Source: Clostridia bacterium
GTDB taxonomy: Bacteria; Bacillota; Clostridia; Oscillospirales; CAG-272
Direction: 5' to 3'
Length of the DNA: 59,447 nt
Assembly: GCA_017622085.1 (NCBI GenBank)
Contig: JAGARU010000029.1
Location: 1-59,447, forward strand
Positions 42,936-51,103 of the stretch are shown one piece after another (position 1 is the first letter of the stretch; each line of letters begins with the position of its first letter). Below the pieces are notes generated by a model, which saw nothing but the letters and a program-made list of their open reading frames with translations, did not search any database and was not told the origin of the DNA. Both the position numbers and the translations under genes were made by a program.

Positions 42936-44431
42936 CACAACATCCCCTCCAACTCCTCCAGTCCCTTGCCGATCTCCATCTCCAGCTCCCGAATCTCCGC
43001 CATGATCTCCGCGGTGGAGGCATATTCCACGGGCTTGTACTCGGTCTTCTTGTACTTGTTGATGGAAAGATCGTACTCATTCCCCACGATCTCGGCCTTG
43101 GGTACGAGGAAGGACTTTTCGGTGCGGGCGCGGCCCTCCTCGGCGGTGCGGTCACGGAAGCGAGCCACGATGTCGGGAATGTCGTTGTCCGCCACGGGGG
43201 TGCGCTTGTCGTCCAGGCTAAAGCCGTCCGCGGTCATGTCGTAGAACCACACCTTGTCGGTGCCGCCGTGTCCCGTCTTGGTGAAGATCAGAATTCCTGT
43301 GGAAACGCCTGCATAGGGCTTGAACACACCCGAGGGCATGGAGATCACCGCCTCCAGTCGGTTTTCTTCAATCAACGCCCTGCGGATCGCCTTATGCGCG
43401 GTGGACGAGCCGAACAGCACACCGTCAGGAACAATACAAGCGCACCGCCCGCCCACGCGGAGCATACGGAGCATCAGCGCGAGGAACAGAAGCTCGGTCT
43501 TCTTGGTCTTACAGACTTTCAGCAGATCGGGGGAGACGGTGTCATAGTCCAAGCTCCCCTTGAAGGGGGGATTTGCCAGAATCAGGGAATAGGTATCCTT
43601 ATCGGGATTCTGATCCGACAAGCTGTCTCGGTACTCGATATATGGGTTGTCCACGCCGTGGGTCATCATATTCATGGCACCGATACGGAGCATGGTTCTG
43701 TCCATGTCGTAGCCGTGGAACATACCGTTCATGTAGTGAGCCTTCTTCTGTCTGTTGAAAAAAATTTCCTCTTTGCGCTTTTCCTTGAGGTAATCACCTG
43801 CGGCAACGAGAAAGCCCGACGTGCCGCAGGCGGGGTCGCAGATAACCTCGTCTGCCTTGGGATCCATCAGCTCCACCATCATGCGGATGATGTGGCGCGG
43901 GGTACGGAACTGGCCGTTGAGTCCTGACTGCGAGATCTTGGAGAGCAGATACTCGTAGACGTCGCCACGGATATCGCTGTCCTTGATCTGCTCCATCTGC
44001 GCGTAAATATCATCGAGAATGGTGACGATTTTATCGAGAAGCAAGGGCGTGGGGATTTTAAAGATGGCGTCATCCATGTACTTGGAGTACGCGCTGTCCT
44101 TATCGTCATGAAGCCCCTTGATAAACGGGAACACCCATTCCTGAACAGTCGAGTACATCTTGCCAGCCGGGAAGTCATGGAACACAGACCACTTGAGCTG
44201 ATTGCCCTCGATCTCGCGGTCACCAATCTTGACCTTATCAGCAAAAATGCTCTTGTGGGGAAGACCCAGCATCACGGCTTCCTTGGCGCGGAGGTTGTCG
44301 GTATCGTCCAGGTCGCGGATAAACATCAGGTAGGTGACCTGCTCGATCACATCGAGGGGGTTGACCAGTCCGCCTGCCGCAAATACGTCCCAAAGTCCGT
44401 CAATTCTATTTTTCAGTTCGCCTGTAATCAT
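42935..44431 (-). CDS. hsdM: Type I restriction-modification DNA methylase subunit
   Basis: A 498-residue N6-adenine methylase. The N-terminal HsdM domain (LKNRIDGLWDVFAAGGLVNP) precedes the catalytic domain with the AdoMet motif ICDPACGTSGFLVAA (197-211) and catalytic NPPF (287-290). AAAAGGAG precedes ATG 44431. First gene of hsdM-hsdS-HEPN-hsdR, driven by the promoter at 44508-44536. Confidence 0.95.
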   Translation of the reverse strand: MITGELKNRIDGLWDVFAAGGLVNPLDVIEQVTYLMFIRDLDDTDNLRAKEAVMLGLPHKSIFADKVKIGDREIEGNQLKWSVFHDFPAGKMYSTVQEWVFPFIKGLHDDKDSAYSKYMDDAIFKIPTPLLLDKIVTILDDIYAQMEQIKDSDIRGDVYEYLLSKISQSGLNGQFRTPRHIIRMMVELMDPKADEVICDPACGTSGFLVAAGDYLKEKRKEEIFFNRQKKAHYMNGMFHGYDMDRTMLRIGAMNMMTHGVDNPYIEYRDSLSDQNPDKDTYSLILANPPFKGSLDYDTVSPDLLKVCKTKKTELLFLALMLRMLRVGGRCACIVPDGVLFGSSTAHKAIRRALIEENRLEAVISMPSGVFKPYAGVSTGILIFTKTGHGGTDKVWFYDMTADGFSLDDKRTPVADNDIPDIVARFRDRTAEEGRARTEKSFLVPKAEIVGNEYDLSINKYKKTEYKPVEYASTAEIMAEIRELEMEIGKGLEELEGML

Positions 44432-44507
44432 ATCTTACTCCTTTTCGTTTTGGGCAATAAAGATTTACGCGAAACCAAGCCCAAAATTCGACAACTATTC
44501 ACTATGA

Positions 44508-44536
44508 ATTATACCATCAATTTTCGCTTATGTCAA
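44508..44536 (-). promoter_or_regulatory. Promoter of the hsd operon
   Basis: Minus strand: TTGACA (44536-44531 read leftwards), 17-bp spacer, TATAAT (44513-44508); perfect consensus, about 70 nt of leader before hsdM. Confidence 0.88.
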
Positions 44537-45270
44537 CTGAAATTTGAACATTGTGTAACGATGAAAGAGGGAAAAGTACAATGATTGTTTTGTGTGCTGA
44601 ATTCAGATGTGCTTTGAGTTTTTTTTCTGCCCAAAACCTTCCTCCACTCTTTCCGGGCCAGTCCATCCTCGCCATCCGCCTTTTGGACACCCCAAAAAGC
44701 GACCTCCCACTTTCATGTAACGGCTTTGGCCAGTACCGCCTTGCCATCCCGGCTTTCGCACCGGTTTTGCTGACTACAGCCTCGTCATTATCCTCTTTCG
44801 ACGCTTTTGCCCAGTCCATCCTCGCCATCCGGCACTTTTCGTCAAAAATCACTCAAAAATTCAACGTAACGGCCAGTATCGCCTCAGCAAAAGCGGTGTA
44901 CGCAGCTTTTAGCCAGTATCGCCTTGCCAACATGACCGCTGAAAGGACAGGGAAGAGCGCCAACAGCCCTCCTGACCAGTCCCTCCTGCCTCAAACCGAT
45001 ACACACCCGTCCAAGCCAGTCGATCCTCGATAAAACGCCCTCATTCTCTCGGACGAGCCTTTTTGCCAGTACCGCCTTACCAAAGCCTGTGGCTGTGCCT
45101 TTTCCTATAATCCAGCCTCACCAAAACCTTCGTGCCACCAAACGCCCTTCCAAGCATCCATATCCTGCCCACAACGCCCGTGCGCCTCTCTAAGCCAAGT
45201 CCTGCCTGGCCAAAACGCACCGAGCCCCAAACAGCCTTAAATTGCGTTATACGGCGTCCCTTTTGCCGAC
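44537..45270. repeat. Non-coding region with dispersed copies of a degenerate 19-bp motif
   Basis: The motif GCCAGTMYMKCCTYGCCAT recurs at 44657, 44729, 44770 (degenerate), 44809, 44872, 44912, 44974, 45015 and 45065, with weaker copies to about 45210, at spacings of 40-80 bp. The spacers are unrelated to each other. On the minus strand each good copy reads ATG-GC-AGG-...-TGG, i.e. the peptide M-A-R-(M/R)-(D/Y)-W, with codon differences between copies. No complete gene is seen; frames through the region lack ribosome binding sites. Confidence 0.65.
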
Positions 45271-45410
45271 TCCTGACTTGACAAAAACCTGCAAAACTTG
45301 TTTTGACGACTCTATCCTGCCTAGAAAAAGCGAACACCGACATAGCCAGTAAAGCTTGGCTATGCCGGTGTTTTTCTGATTTTAACACTTATGTGTTAAT
45401 GAGTGGTGGA
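45271..45410. repeat. 140-bp direct repeat, right copy
   Basis: Same length as 37535-37674 and about 95% identical. The central hairpin here has one mismatch (GCCGG in place of GTCGG). Homology ends at GTGGTGGA on both sides. Confidence 0.85.
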
Positions 45411-45498
45411 CATAAATACAGCAAAGTCGAATAAGAGAACATCATTAAGCTGTAAGATCTTACTCTCTAATTTCCCATCAAAAACTTGACTCCTTTCT

Positions 45499-46116
45499 TT
45501 AGTCAATAACAATTCGATATTTTCTAGCAGATGTATTACCTTCTTCGACAATTATTGAGTGGGCAACCGCCTCTTTAACGATTTTTCTTGTACGACGTTC
45601 GCTCTTCTTCAAAACCAAAGCGGCTTCGGTCAATTTAAAGTCTTTACCTTCCTCAAATTCAGTTGCTAATCTGTATATATCATTTTGAACATCCAAAGGC
45701 AAATTGATTATTCTATCCTTTATCTTGGGATTTACATTGCTTTGCCAAAACAGTTTTTCTACATTTCTTTGTCCCCGTAACAAAAGCTCAAAAACCGAAA
45801 GGATACCGGCAATATAGGAAAGAACTGAAAGATATGAATACTCATCAATGCTTTTTGCTTGACTTAAACAATAAAGCATTATGCTCAACAAACCAGATGC
45901 AAACGCCCATAGATCGATATATCTCACAGCCTTTTTTTGAAAATATGGAATAAAAATTATGACGAAATACGAAAGCGCAGCAAGGAACAACCAAACGAAT
46001 GTATTTGTCAGAATAGAATGTTCATTAGCAACATAAAACTGTCCTGTAATTGCGAACAAAAATAATGTAAGAATGCCAACAGCCAAACAAAGCCACAATT
46101 CACGAATCCATTTCAT
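45499..46116 (-). CDS. Membrane protein with C-terminal winged-helix-like domain
   Basis: A 205-residue protein. Four hydrophobic helices fall near residues 6-27, 38-58, 68-85 and 90-112. After a charged linker (RGQRNVEKLFWQSNVNPKIK) the C-terminal 75 residues look like a winged helix (LPLDVQNDIYRLATEFEEGK, then LKKSERRTRKIVKEAVAHSI and a VEEGNTSARKYRI wing). A membrane-tethered DNA- or protein-binding protein is implied. ATG overlaps the stop of the gene upstream (4 nt), making a two-gene unit. Family not recognised. Confidence 0.6.
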   Translation of the reverse strand: MKWIRELWLCLAVGILTLFLFAITGQFYVANEHSILTNTFVWLFLAALSYFVIIFIPYFQKKAVRYIDLWAFASGLLSIMLYCLSQAKSIDEYSYLSVLSYIAGILSVFELLLRGQRNVEKLFWQSNVNPKIKDRIINLPLDVQNDIYRLATEFEEGKDFKLTEAALVLKKSERRTRKIVKEAVAHSIIVEEGNTSARKYRIVID

Positions 46117-46508
46117 TTCTTTCTCCCTGTCGCATTGTCAAGTCCGGTTTTAATCCAAGCAAAAACAATGAGGACCCAGTTTGAATTTTGCGAGTCGCTC
46201 GGCAATATCTTTTTCAAGGTAGAATCGATTAACTCGTAATCTGATTGTCTATATGATTTACATGTAATCATTATATCATTAAATTGCATTACGATCAAAT
46301 CTTTTGCGGTATTTACAGTACTTCTCTCGGCAGAATCTTTGATATTCTTGAAAAAACTGTCATGCTTATCCAGCTTTAAGCGTAACAGAGTAATCTCTGT
46401 AAAAACTTTGTATATCTCAGTTTGATCGTCTAATTGGCCTATATATTTTTCAAAAGCCTCCTTGTATTTTTTTACATTTTCATCTGTACTGTCTTTATGA
46501 AAAAGCAT
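46113..46508 (-). CDS. Unknown soluble protein paired with the membrane/wHTH protein
   Basis: A 131-residue acidic and basic helical protein (VKKYKEAFEKYIGQLDDQTE, LLRLKLDKHDSFFKNIKDSA) with AAGGAGGAT before ATG 46508. No motif recognised. It overlaps the membrane/winged-helix gene by 4 nt, so the two are translationally coupled and probably interact. It lies between the hsd operon and another unknown unit in a defence-rich stretch; a role in phage response is only a guess from context. Confidence 0.55.
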   Translation of the reverse strand: MLFHKDSTDENVKKYKEAFEKYIGQLDDQTEIYKVFTEITLLRLKLDKHDSFFKNIKDSAERSTVNTAKDLIVMQFNDIMITCKSYRQSDYELIDSTLKKILPSDSQNSNWVLIVFAWIKTGLDNATGRKK

Positions 46509-46550
46509 TATGCTTATCCTCCTTGTTAAGTAATAATTAGGACTGATGTG

Positions 46551-48212
46551 TCAGAACACGATGATATCCTTTCCATCTTTTTGAATGACTGAACGTGTCT
46601 CACCGTTTAAGGTTCTACCGGTCAGTTCATCTCCGTGTATGATCCAGGTCTTACCTACGAGGTCGTAAGCGTAGATCAAGTCCTTTTCCTCGCCGGGAAT
46701 ATGCTCGTCGAACATCAGAATATGATCATCGGTTACGGCACACTCGTTGAACATATATCCCATATCAAAATCAAAATCAAGAACGAGAATAATCGCTTTT
46801 TCATTGATGTCATAGACTGCATAGTGACCATTTTCCCAACCGCCCTCGTGTACGAAATACAATCGGTCGGTACCGTCAATCTCAAATATTTCATCGAAAC
46901 AGCATGGAACGATTTCGTTTTCATGGCGGTCAATAACGCCCCATTGCTCGTTTTCGCACCAATACTGTCTTCTGCCGTTCTCAGTGGTCTTGGTGTTCCA
47001 TTCCCCCTTACATACGATCGCCCTTCCATTCCAAAAGTTCATAGCATAAATATATTTTGGCGCAATGACAACGTTAAGTTCGGTGTCGAGCCAACCCCAA
47101 AGGCCCGCACAGGGACCGCGATTATGATAATATTGCAGATCAACCTCTCCCATTTCACTGACCATGACAAGGCCTTCAGAGCAGCCACCGTAGACAGGAA
47201 AAATGCCCACGGGAGTCTGCTGATATTTATCGGGGATCACCGTTGCGATCATCGTGTTTTTATCCAGTAGATAGTCCGGATTTTGAGGGTCAAGATTTGG
47301 AATATGACCCACGGCAAATCCCCTTTCATCATAATCCGATTGACGGATAAAGACATCCCTCCCCCGATAACTGAATTTCTCAATGGGATAGCCACGGTCA
47401 TAGATTTCAAGGGCGGATATGGACGTGCCGTTGATAAATGCCACGCCTTGGCCTCTTTTTGCATAATTGCGGTAGCCCATCCAATCCGGCAGGGGAATAT
47501 GATCGATGATACGTCCATGGGCAAAGATCTTGTCGGTCATGATCTTGTGCTGATATTGCGTGATCTCATCCTCACCGAAATCTTCATCCAAGTCGTAACG
47601 CCTGACTTCACCGTTTTCAAATACCGCACGCAGAGAGTAACGGGAGGGCTCCGATGGGGGCCAAAAGTCCACCGATACCAGCTTCGGTGCCTTGTTGGCC
47701 GGCAAATCAGTCAGGATCTCATCGGTGATCAACAGCTCTCTATACGTATCGTTCAAAGGATGTACCCGAATGCCATCGATTCGATTCTCCCCATTCACAG
47801 AAAAACCGATATAGGCGTATCCATCGATGTATGGAACCGCACTGAACACCACATCGTTAAAACGAATATACGCCGTCTTCATGACACCGTGATGCTCTCT
47901 GATGTAAGAGAGGTGGCTGTAAAAGCCATCATTCATGCTTCGACTGCCGTCACGTTCATAGGTTTCCAGACATACATCCTTGGCGCATATGACCTTCAGC
48001 GCATCAAGATTCTTCGCATTGAAAGCGGACATCAAACGAGGCAGGAGATCCATCATTTCCTTGCGGGGGTAGAAGCGAAGGATATTTTTACCCATGACCT
48101 CGGTCAAAATCCAAGGCTCAATTTCATGACCTTCCCGGCCATAGCTTCCTACGGTATACTCTGTTTCACCAGCGTCATTGATACTTTTTGTGACGTGAAG
48201 ATAGATAATCAA
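46551..48212 (-). CDS. DUF2442/WG-repeat protein of unknown function
   Basis: About 553 residues. The N-terminal 150 residues resemble a SnoaL-like or other alpha/beta domain. Residues 172-215 (KLVSVDFWPPSEPSRYSLRA, then VFENGEVRRYDL) match the DUF2442 pattern. Residues 320-500 contain WG-type repeats (LWGWLDTELNVVIAPKYIYA, QWGVIDRHENEIVPCCFDEI), beta repeats often found in Clostridia and Bacteroidetes surface or cytoplasmic proteins. No signal peptide. The only upstream start is TTG 48212 without a clear ribosome binding site, and the frame stays open to 48338, so the 5' end may be truncated or misplaced. Confidence 0.6.
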   Translation of the reverse strand: MIIYLHVTKSINDAGETEYTVGSYGREGHEIEPWILTEVMGKNILRFYPRKEMMDLLPRLMSAFNAKNLDALKVICAKDVCLETYERDGSRSMNDGFYSHLSYIREHHGVMKTAYIRFNDVVFSAVPYIDGYAYIGFSVNGENRIDGIRVHPLNDTYRELLITDEILTDLPANKAPKLVSVDFWPPSEPSRYSLRAVFENGEVRRYDLDEDFGEDEITQYQHKIMTDKIFAHGRIIDHIPLPDWMGYRNYAKRGQGVAFINGTSISALEIYDRGYPIEKFSYRGRDVFIRQSDYDERGFAVGHIPNLDPQNPDYLLDKNTMIATVIPDKYQQTPVGIFPVYGGCSEGLVMVSEMGEVDLQYYHNRGPCAGLWGWLDTELNVVIAPKYIYAMNFWNGRAIVCKGEWNTKTTENGRRQYWCENEQWGVIDRHENEIVPCCFDEIFEIDGTDRLYFVHEGGWENGHYAVYDINEKAIILVLDFDFDMGYMFNECAVTDDHILMFDEHIPGEEKDLIYAYDLVGKTWIIHGDELTGRTLNGETRSVIQKDGKDIIVF

Positions 48213-48295
48213 TATCTCTCTGTCCTGCCCAAACTCGGTGTCACGGAGCTTGGCGCAATGATCGCCATCAAGCTGAGCTGTGCGCTCCTCACCGT

Positions 48296-49378
48296 ATGCG
48301 TAAGGTGCATTATAATCAAGATGTTGAAACCCTCGCTATTCTTACGGGACTTGAAATCGACTCCGCCAAAAGCGGCATCAAGCCCGATCTCTCCGAGTAT
48401 ATCGAAAATAAAAGAGCGCGCCGCAGTATCTTCTTGCGCTACAAAACGATTGCTGAGAGTGACGAGGCGCACAAGTGGTACGAGCCGACAAAAAACGCGC
48501 GACTTAAAAAGTTTTTTGATAGCGTGGATTGGAACTCCGTCAGCTCCAACATTGAAAAGCTCCCTTATTTTGCATATATGTTGGAGCATACAACCGAAAA
48601 GGTTAAAACCTCTCCCGTAAGTGATGAAAGCTTATTCGTGTTCGCTCAATCTCCCAATTGGAAAGAACGGCTTGATAAAACAACGCTTGACCGCGTGGCA
48701 TCTATTATCCGCGACTACGAAACCGCCTTGCAGCGTATCCGTTACGTTAATCATATCCCATCCGAAATGAAGCGCAAGGGCGATATTTACCGTATTCTTT
48801 ACGCTCGCGGACAAGAAAACGACTATTCCGTGGATGAGCTTTACTCTTTGTTTGAGAATATGTCGCCTCAAAAAGTCCGCAAAGCGCGGCACGGCTTGGA
48901 GGATACCCGTTGGCATCTTACTCCACCGGAAGAACGACAGCATTTGCTTTACGGACTTACGGATGTGATGGGATTATCCGACTATTTGGACGTTCTCTGT
49001 GATTTCCGCCACGGTGGTTATCGCATCGTAGGCGATATCATTTGCGACCTTGACGATATGCACCGAAATAAAGGCATAAAAACGAATATAGCCAAACAAA
49101 AGGGCGACAGTAAGGATTTGCAAAAAATGCTTATGGGCATTGAAAACGCCGATGATTATAAAACACAGATTATTCGCAACTGTATCAATGTTATTTGCCC
49201 ACCGAGCAGGCGTGGTGCGATTGAGTTCGACGAGGTTGTAAAATGCGCGGTTGCTCTTGGTAAGCGACAGTTCGCGTTGGAGGTATTGCCCGCAACCGTA
49301 CTCGACTTGACTCTCGACCGTAGCCACGTCTTTAAGGTAGAAGAACCTAAAAAGAAGAAATGGAGGTTTTGGAAATGA
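48296..49378 (+). CDS. Unknown protein, first gene of a two-gene unit
   Basis: A 360-residue, highly charged, mostly helical protein (YIENKRARRSIFLRYKTIAE, YRILYARGQENDYSVDELYS) ending in a basic tail (VEEPKKKKWRFWK). No motif recognised. ATG 48296 has only a weak ribosome binding site, and the 80 bases before it look like the torn edge of another reading frame (plus-strand peptide LSVLPKLGVTELGAMIAIKL), so the true N-terminus is uncertain. The stop overlaps the start of the next gene by 4 nt. Confidence 0.55.
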   Translation: MRKVHYNQDVETLAILTGLEIDSAKSGIKPDLSEYIENKRARRSIFLRYKTIAESDEAHKWYEPTKNARLKKFFDSVDWNSVSSNIEKLPYFAYMLEHTTEKVKTSPVSDESLFVFAQSPNWKERLDKTTLDRVASIIRDYETALQRIRYVNHIPSEMKRKGDIYRILYARGQENDYSVDELYSLFENMSPQKVRKARHGLEDTRWHLTPPEERQHLLYGLTDVMGLSDYLDVLCDFRHGGYRIVGDIICDLDDMHRNKGIKTNIAKQKGDSKDLQKMLMGIENADDYKTQIIRNCINVICPPSRRGAIEFDEVVKCAVALGKRQFALEVLPATVLDLTLDRSHVFKVEEPKKKKWRFWK

Positions 49379-50214
49379 CGAATGAATGGTTAGAATTTAA
49401 AGCATATACAAAAAAGCCGACCTATTCTGCCGTAAGTAAGCACGACCTCTCCTATCTTGGCAGATTCACTTTCAAGACCATCACCGACTTTGAGGGCTTC
49501 GGCAGAATACTGACGGTGATTGCGCGAGGATATTTGTTCCACAATCAAGACGGTAGCTTACGTGGGGGTAATCCTTACAAGCGCGTAGAATATGCAAGGA
49601 ACGCTCTTTGCGCTTGGTGTAGTGTTCCCGACAAAAATGAGGACGAGCCGATTACCAATTTCGGCGCGTTAGCCTTGGACTTTCCCGAGCTTGTAAATGC
49701 CAAGGGAGAGGGATGGTATTACCGCCACGTGCAGAATATCGTGAAGTTTGTAAAAAAGAACCCCGATGCCGTAAGCGAAAAGGCGAAAACGACCGTCGCT
49801 CTGATTGCAAAAGGCTTTAAGACCGAGTGGAAAAAGAAGGTGCGGCAGCTCCAAGTGCCAATCTTCGCACTCAACACCAAAGCCGCGTGGGCATTGCGCT
49901 TCGACGATATACTTGCCGATGCCTTGGAACTTGGCGCGCTACGAACAGAGGAATATATTTTACCGCCCGAAAGAGAAAATGCTATAAACGCCTTTGACCT
50001 CGGCGGCGTTCCGTTTGAGGTCGTATGCGATGTTGTTGCCTATTGCGAAGCGAATAAACCGACAGACACCACTTGGGTTGTCCTCCCGATAGCCAATTTC
50101 GATTGCTATTACGGCAATACGAATTTCAGCAAAAAGTGGCTCAGCAAAATTCCCGTAGAAATTCTTTCGCGTGAGGTGAGCAACGGAGTAAGTCGCGTAA
50201 AATTAAACATCTAA
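49375..50214 (+). CDS. Unknown protein, second gene of a two-gene unit
   Basis: About 279 residues from ATG 49375 (GGAGG eight bases upstream; ATGA overlap with the preceding gene). Trp/Tyr-rich alpha/beta protein (SYLGRFTFKTITDFEGFGRI, WVVLPIANFDCYYGNTNFSK). No motif I recognise. A terminator follows at 50219. The coupled pair, placed next to mobile-element genes, looks like cargo; function unknown. Confidence 0.55.
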   Translation: MTNEWLEFKAYTKKPTYSAVSKHDLSYLGRFTFKTITDFEGFGRILTVIARGYLFHNQDGSLRGGNPYKRVEYARNALCAWCSVPDKNEDEPITNFGALALDFPELVNAKGEGWYYRHVQNIVKFVKKNPDAVSEKAKTTVALIAKGFKTEWKKKVRQLQVPIFALNTKAAWALRFDDILADALELGALRTEEYILPPERENAINAFDLGGVPFEVVCDVVAYCEANKPTDTTWVVLPIANFDCYYGNTNFSKKWLSKIPVEILSREVSNGVSRVKLNI

Positions 50215-50218
50215 AAGA

Positions 50219-50258
50219 AAAAATACGAGAGCGTTTTTAGGACGTTTCTCGTATTTTT
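50219..50258 (+). terminator. Terminator after the two-gene unit
   Basis: AAAAATACGAGA (50219-50230) pairs with TCTCGTATTTTT (50247-50258). Confidence 0.75.
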
Positions 50259-50330
50259 TAATCGGTACATTTGCAGTATTTTCGCCTTTGTAGTACACTT
50301 AAAGCACCAAAGGAAAGGACGGTGCAATAT

Positions 50331-50696
50331 ATGGAAAAGTACATTGAACAAAACGGAATTACTTACGAACTTAGAGGCGAGCAATATTACCCCTTGCTTG
50401 AACTCCCCGAACAAAAGGAGATTGGCAAGTACGGAAGATTGCACCTCGAATATCTCAAAGCGCATCGCAAGGGCTACCACACCACGCTTCTTATGGAGGG
50501 TACTCTCAATCAGCGGCTCTGCGAGATTGACAACGAAGCTAAAACGATGGTTGAAAACATTGTCTCCCGCCTTGTCGATGAAAGAGGTATAGACGAGAAT
50601 TTGAAAGCTCGCGATATGTTCGCTTGGGTTGCTGAGATGAATAACATCAAGGCGAGTGCCGAGGAAATCGTCTTGCGGGAGGTGATATTCGTATGA
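50331..50696 (+). CDS. tnpV: TnpV-family transposon-encoded protein
   Basis: About 121 residues with the TnpV signature: EQNGITYELRGEQYYPLLEL, IGKYGRLHLEYLKAHRKGYH and GTLNQRLCEIDNEAKTMVEN. TnpV proteins are small accessory proteins of clostridial Tn4451-like and other mobile elements; their biochemical role is unknown. No serine recombinase (TnpX) is nearby, so the element is incomplete here. A weak promoter (TTGCAG, 17 bp, TACACT) lies just upstream. Overlaps the DUF6809 gene by 4 nt. Confidence 0.8.
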   Translation: MEKYIEQNGITYELRGEQYYPLLELPEQKEIGKYGRLHLEYLKAHRKGYHTTLLMEGTLNQRLCEIDNEAKTMVENIVSRLVDERGIDENLKARDMFAWVAEMNNIKASAEEIVLREVIFV

Positions 50697-50959
50697 GATC
50701 AGTTATCAATGAGCTTTGGCACGGAAATATCGTACCGCAAGAGGATAGCCGAACCAACTCAAAGGAAATGAAAGAACTTCTCGGCTATATGTCGCGTCAC
50801 CACGAGGACTTGGAGAAAAGCTTCTCTGATGAGCAGAAAGAGGTGTTTGAAAAATTTCACGATTGTTGGAGCGAGTATATGAGCTTGGCAGAAGCATCTA
50901 TATTTGAATACGCTTTTAAGCTTGGAATGGAGATAGCTATAGAGGTTTTGTCTAAGTAA
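50693..50959 (+). CDS. DUF6809-family small protein
   Basis: An 88-residue helical acidic protein (NELWHGNIVPQEDSRTNSKE, then EYMSLAEASIFEYAFKLGME) typical of the small proteins annotated DUF6809, which regularly sit directly after tnpV in clostridial mobile elements. Translationally coupled to tnpV. Function unknown. Confidence 0.7.
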   Translation: MRSVINELWHGNIVPQEDSRTNSKEMKELLGYMSRHHEDLEKSFSDEQKEVFEKFHDCWSEYMSLAEASIFEYAFKLGMEIAIEVLSK

Positions 50960-50987
50960 TAGACAAACACAAGCAGCCATTGTCGTC

Positions 50988-51088
50988 ACTTCGGCAGATT
51001 TATTGAATTTCTAAAAATCTGCCGAAAATCTATTGACAAACGACTATTTTTCGGCTATAATAATAAAGGTAATAAAATCTGCCGAAGT
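50988..51088 (+). promoter_or_regulatory. Promoter bracketed by three TCTGCCGAA sites
   Basis: A consensus promoter (TTGACA 51033-51038, 17 bp, TATAAT 51056-51061) is surrounded by ACTTCGGCAGATTTATT (50988-51004, inverted), AAAAATCTGCCGAAAA (51013-51028) and AATAAAATCTGCCGAAGT (51071-51088). The outer two are near-perfect inverted repeats of each other; a partial TTTCGGC lies in the spacer. This is a strong candidate operator array. Confidence 0.75.
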
Positions 51089-51103
51089 TATTTGGAGGTA
51101 TAT

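Noticed and set aside
44551..45033. A 160-codon plus-strand frame in the repeat region
   Set aside because: No ribosome binding site, Pro/Leu-rich composition from the repeated motif, and no domain; treated as non-coding repeat DNA.
44657..45084. CRISPR array
   Set aside because: The repeated motif is short and degenerate, spacing varies from 40 to 80 bp, and no cas genes are present.
47283..48620. A 445-codon plus-strand frame
   Set aside because: Opposite to the WG-repeat protein and overlapping the 360-aa gene; no protein-like pattern except a short hydrophobic segment at the junction.
50331..50959. Complete transposon
   Set aside because: Only TnpV and DUF6809 accessory genes are present; no recombinase, relaxase or terminal repeats were found around them.
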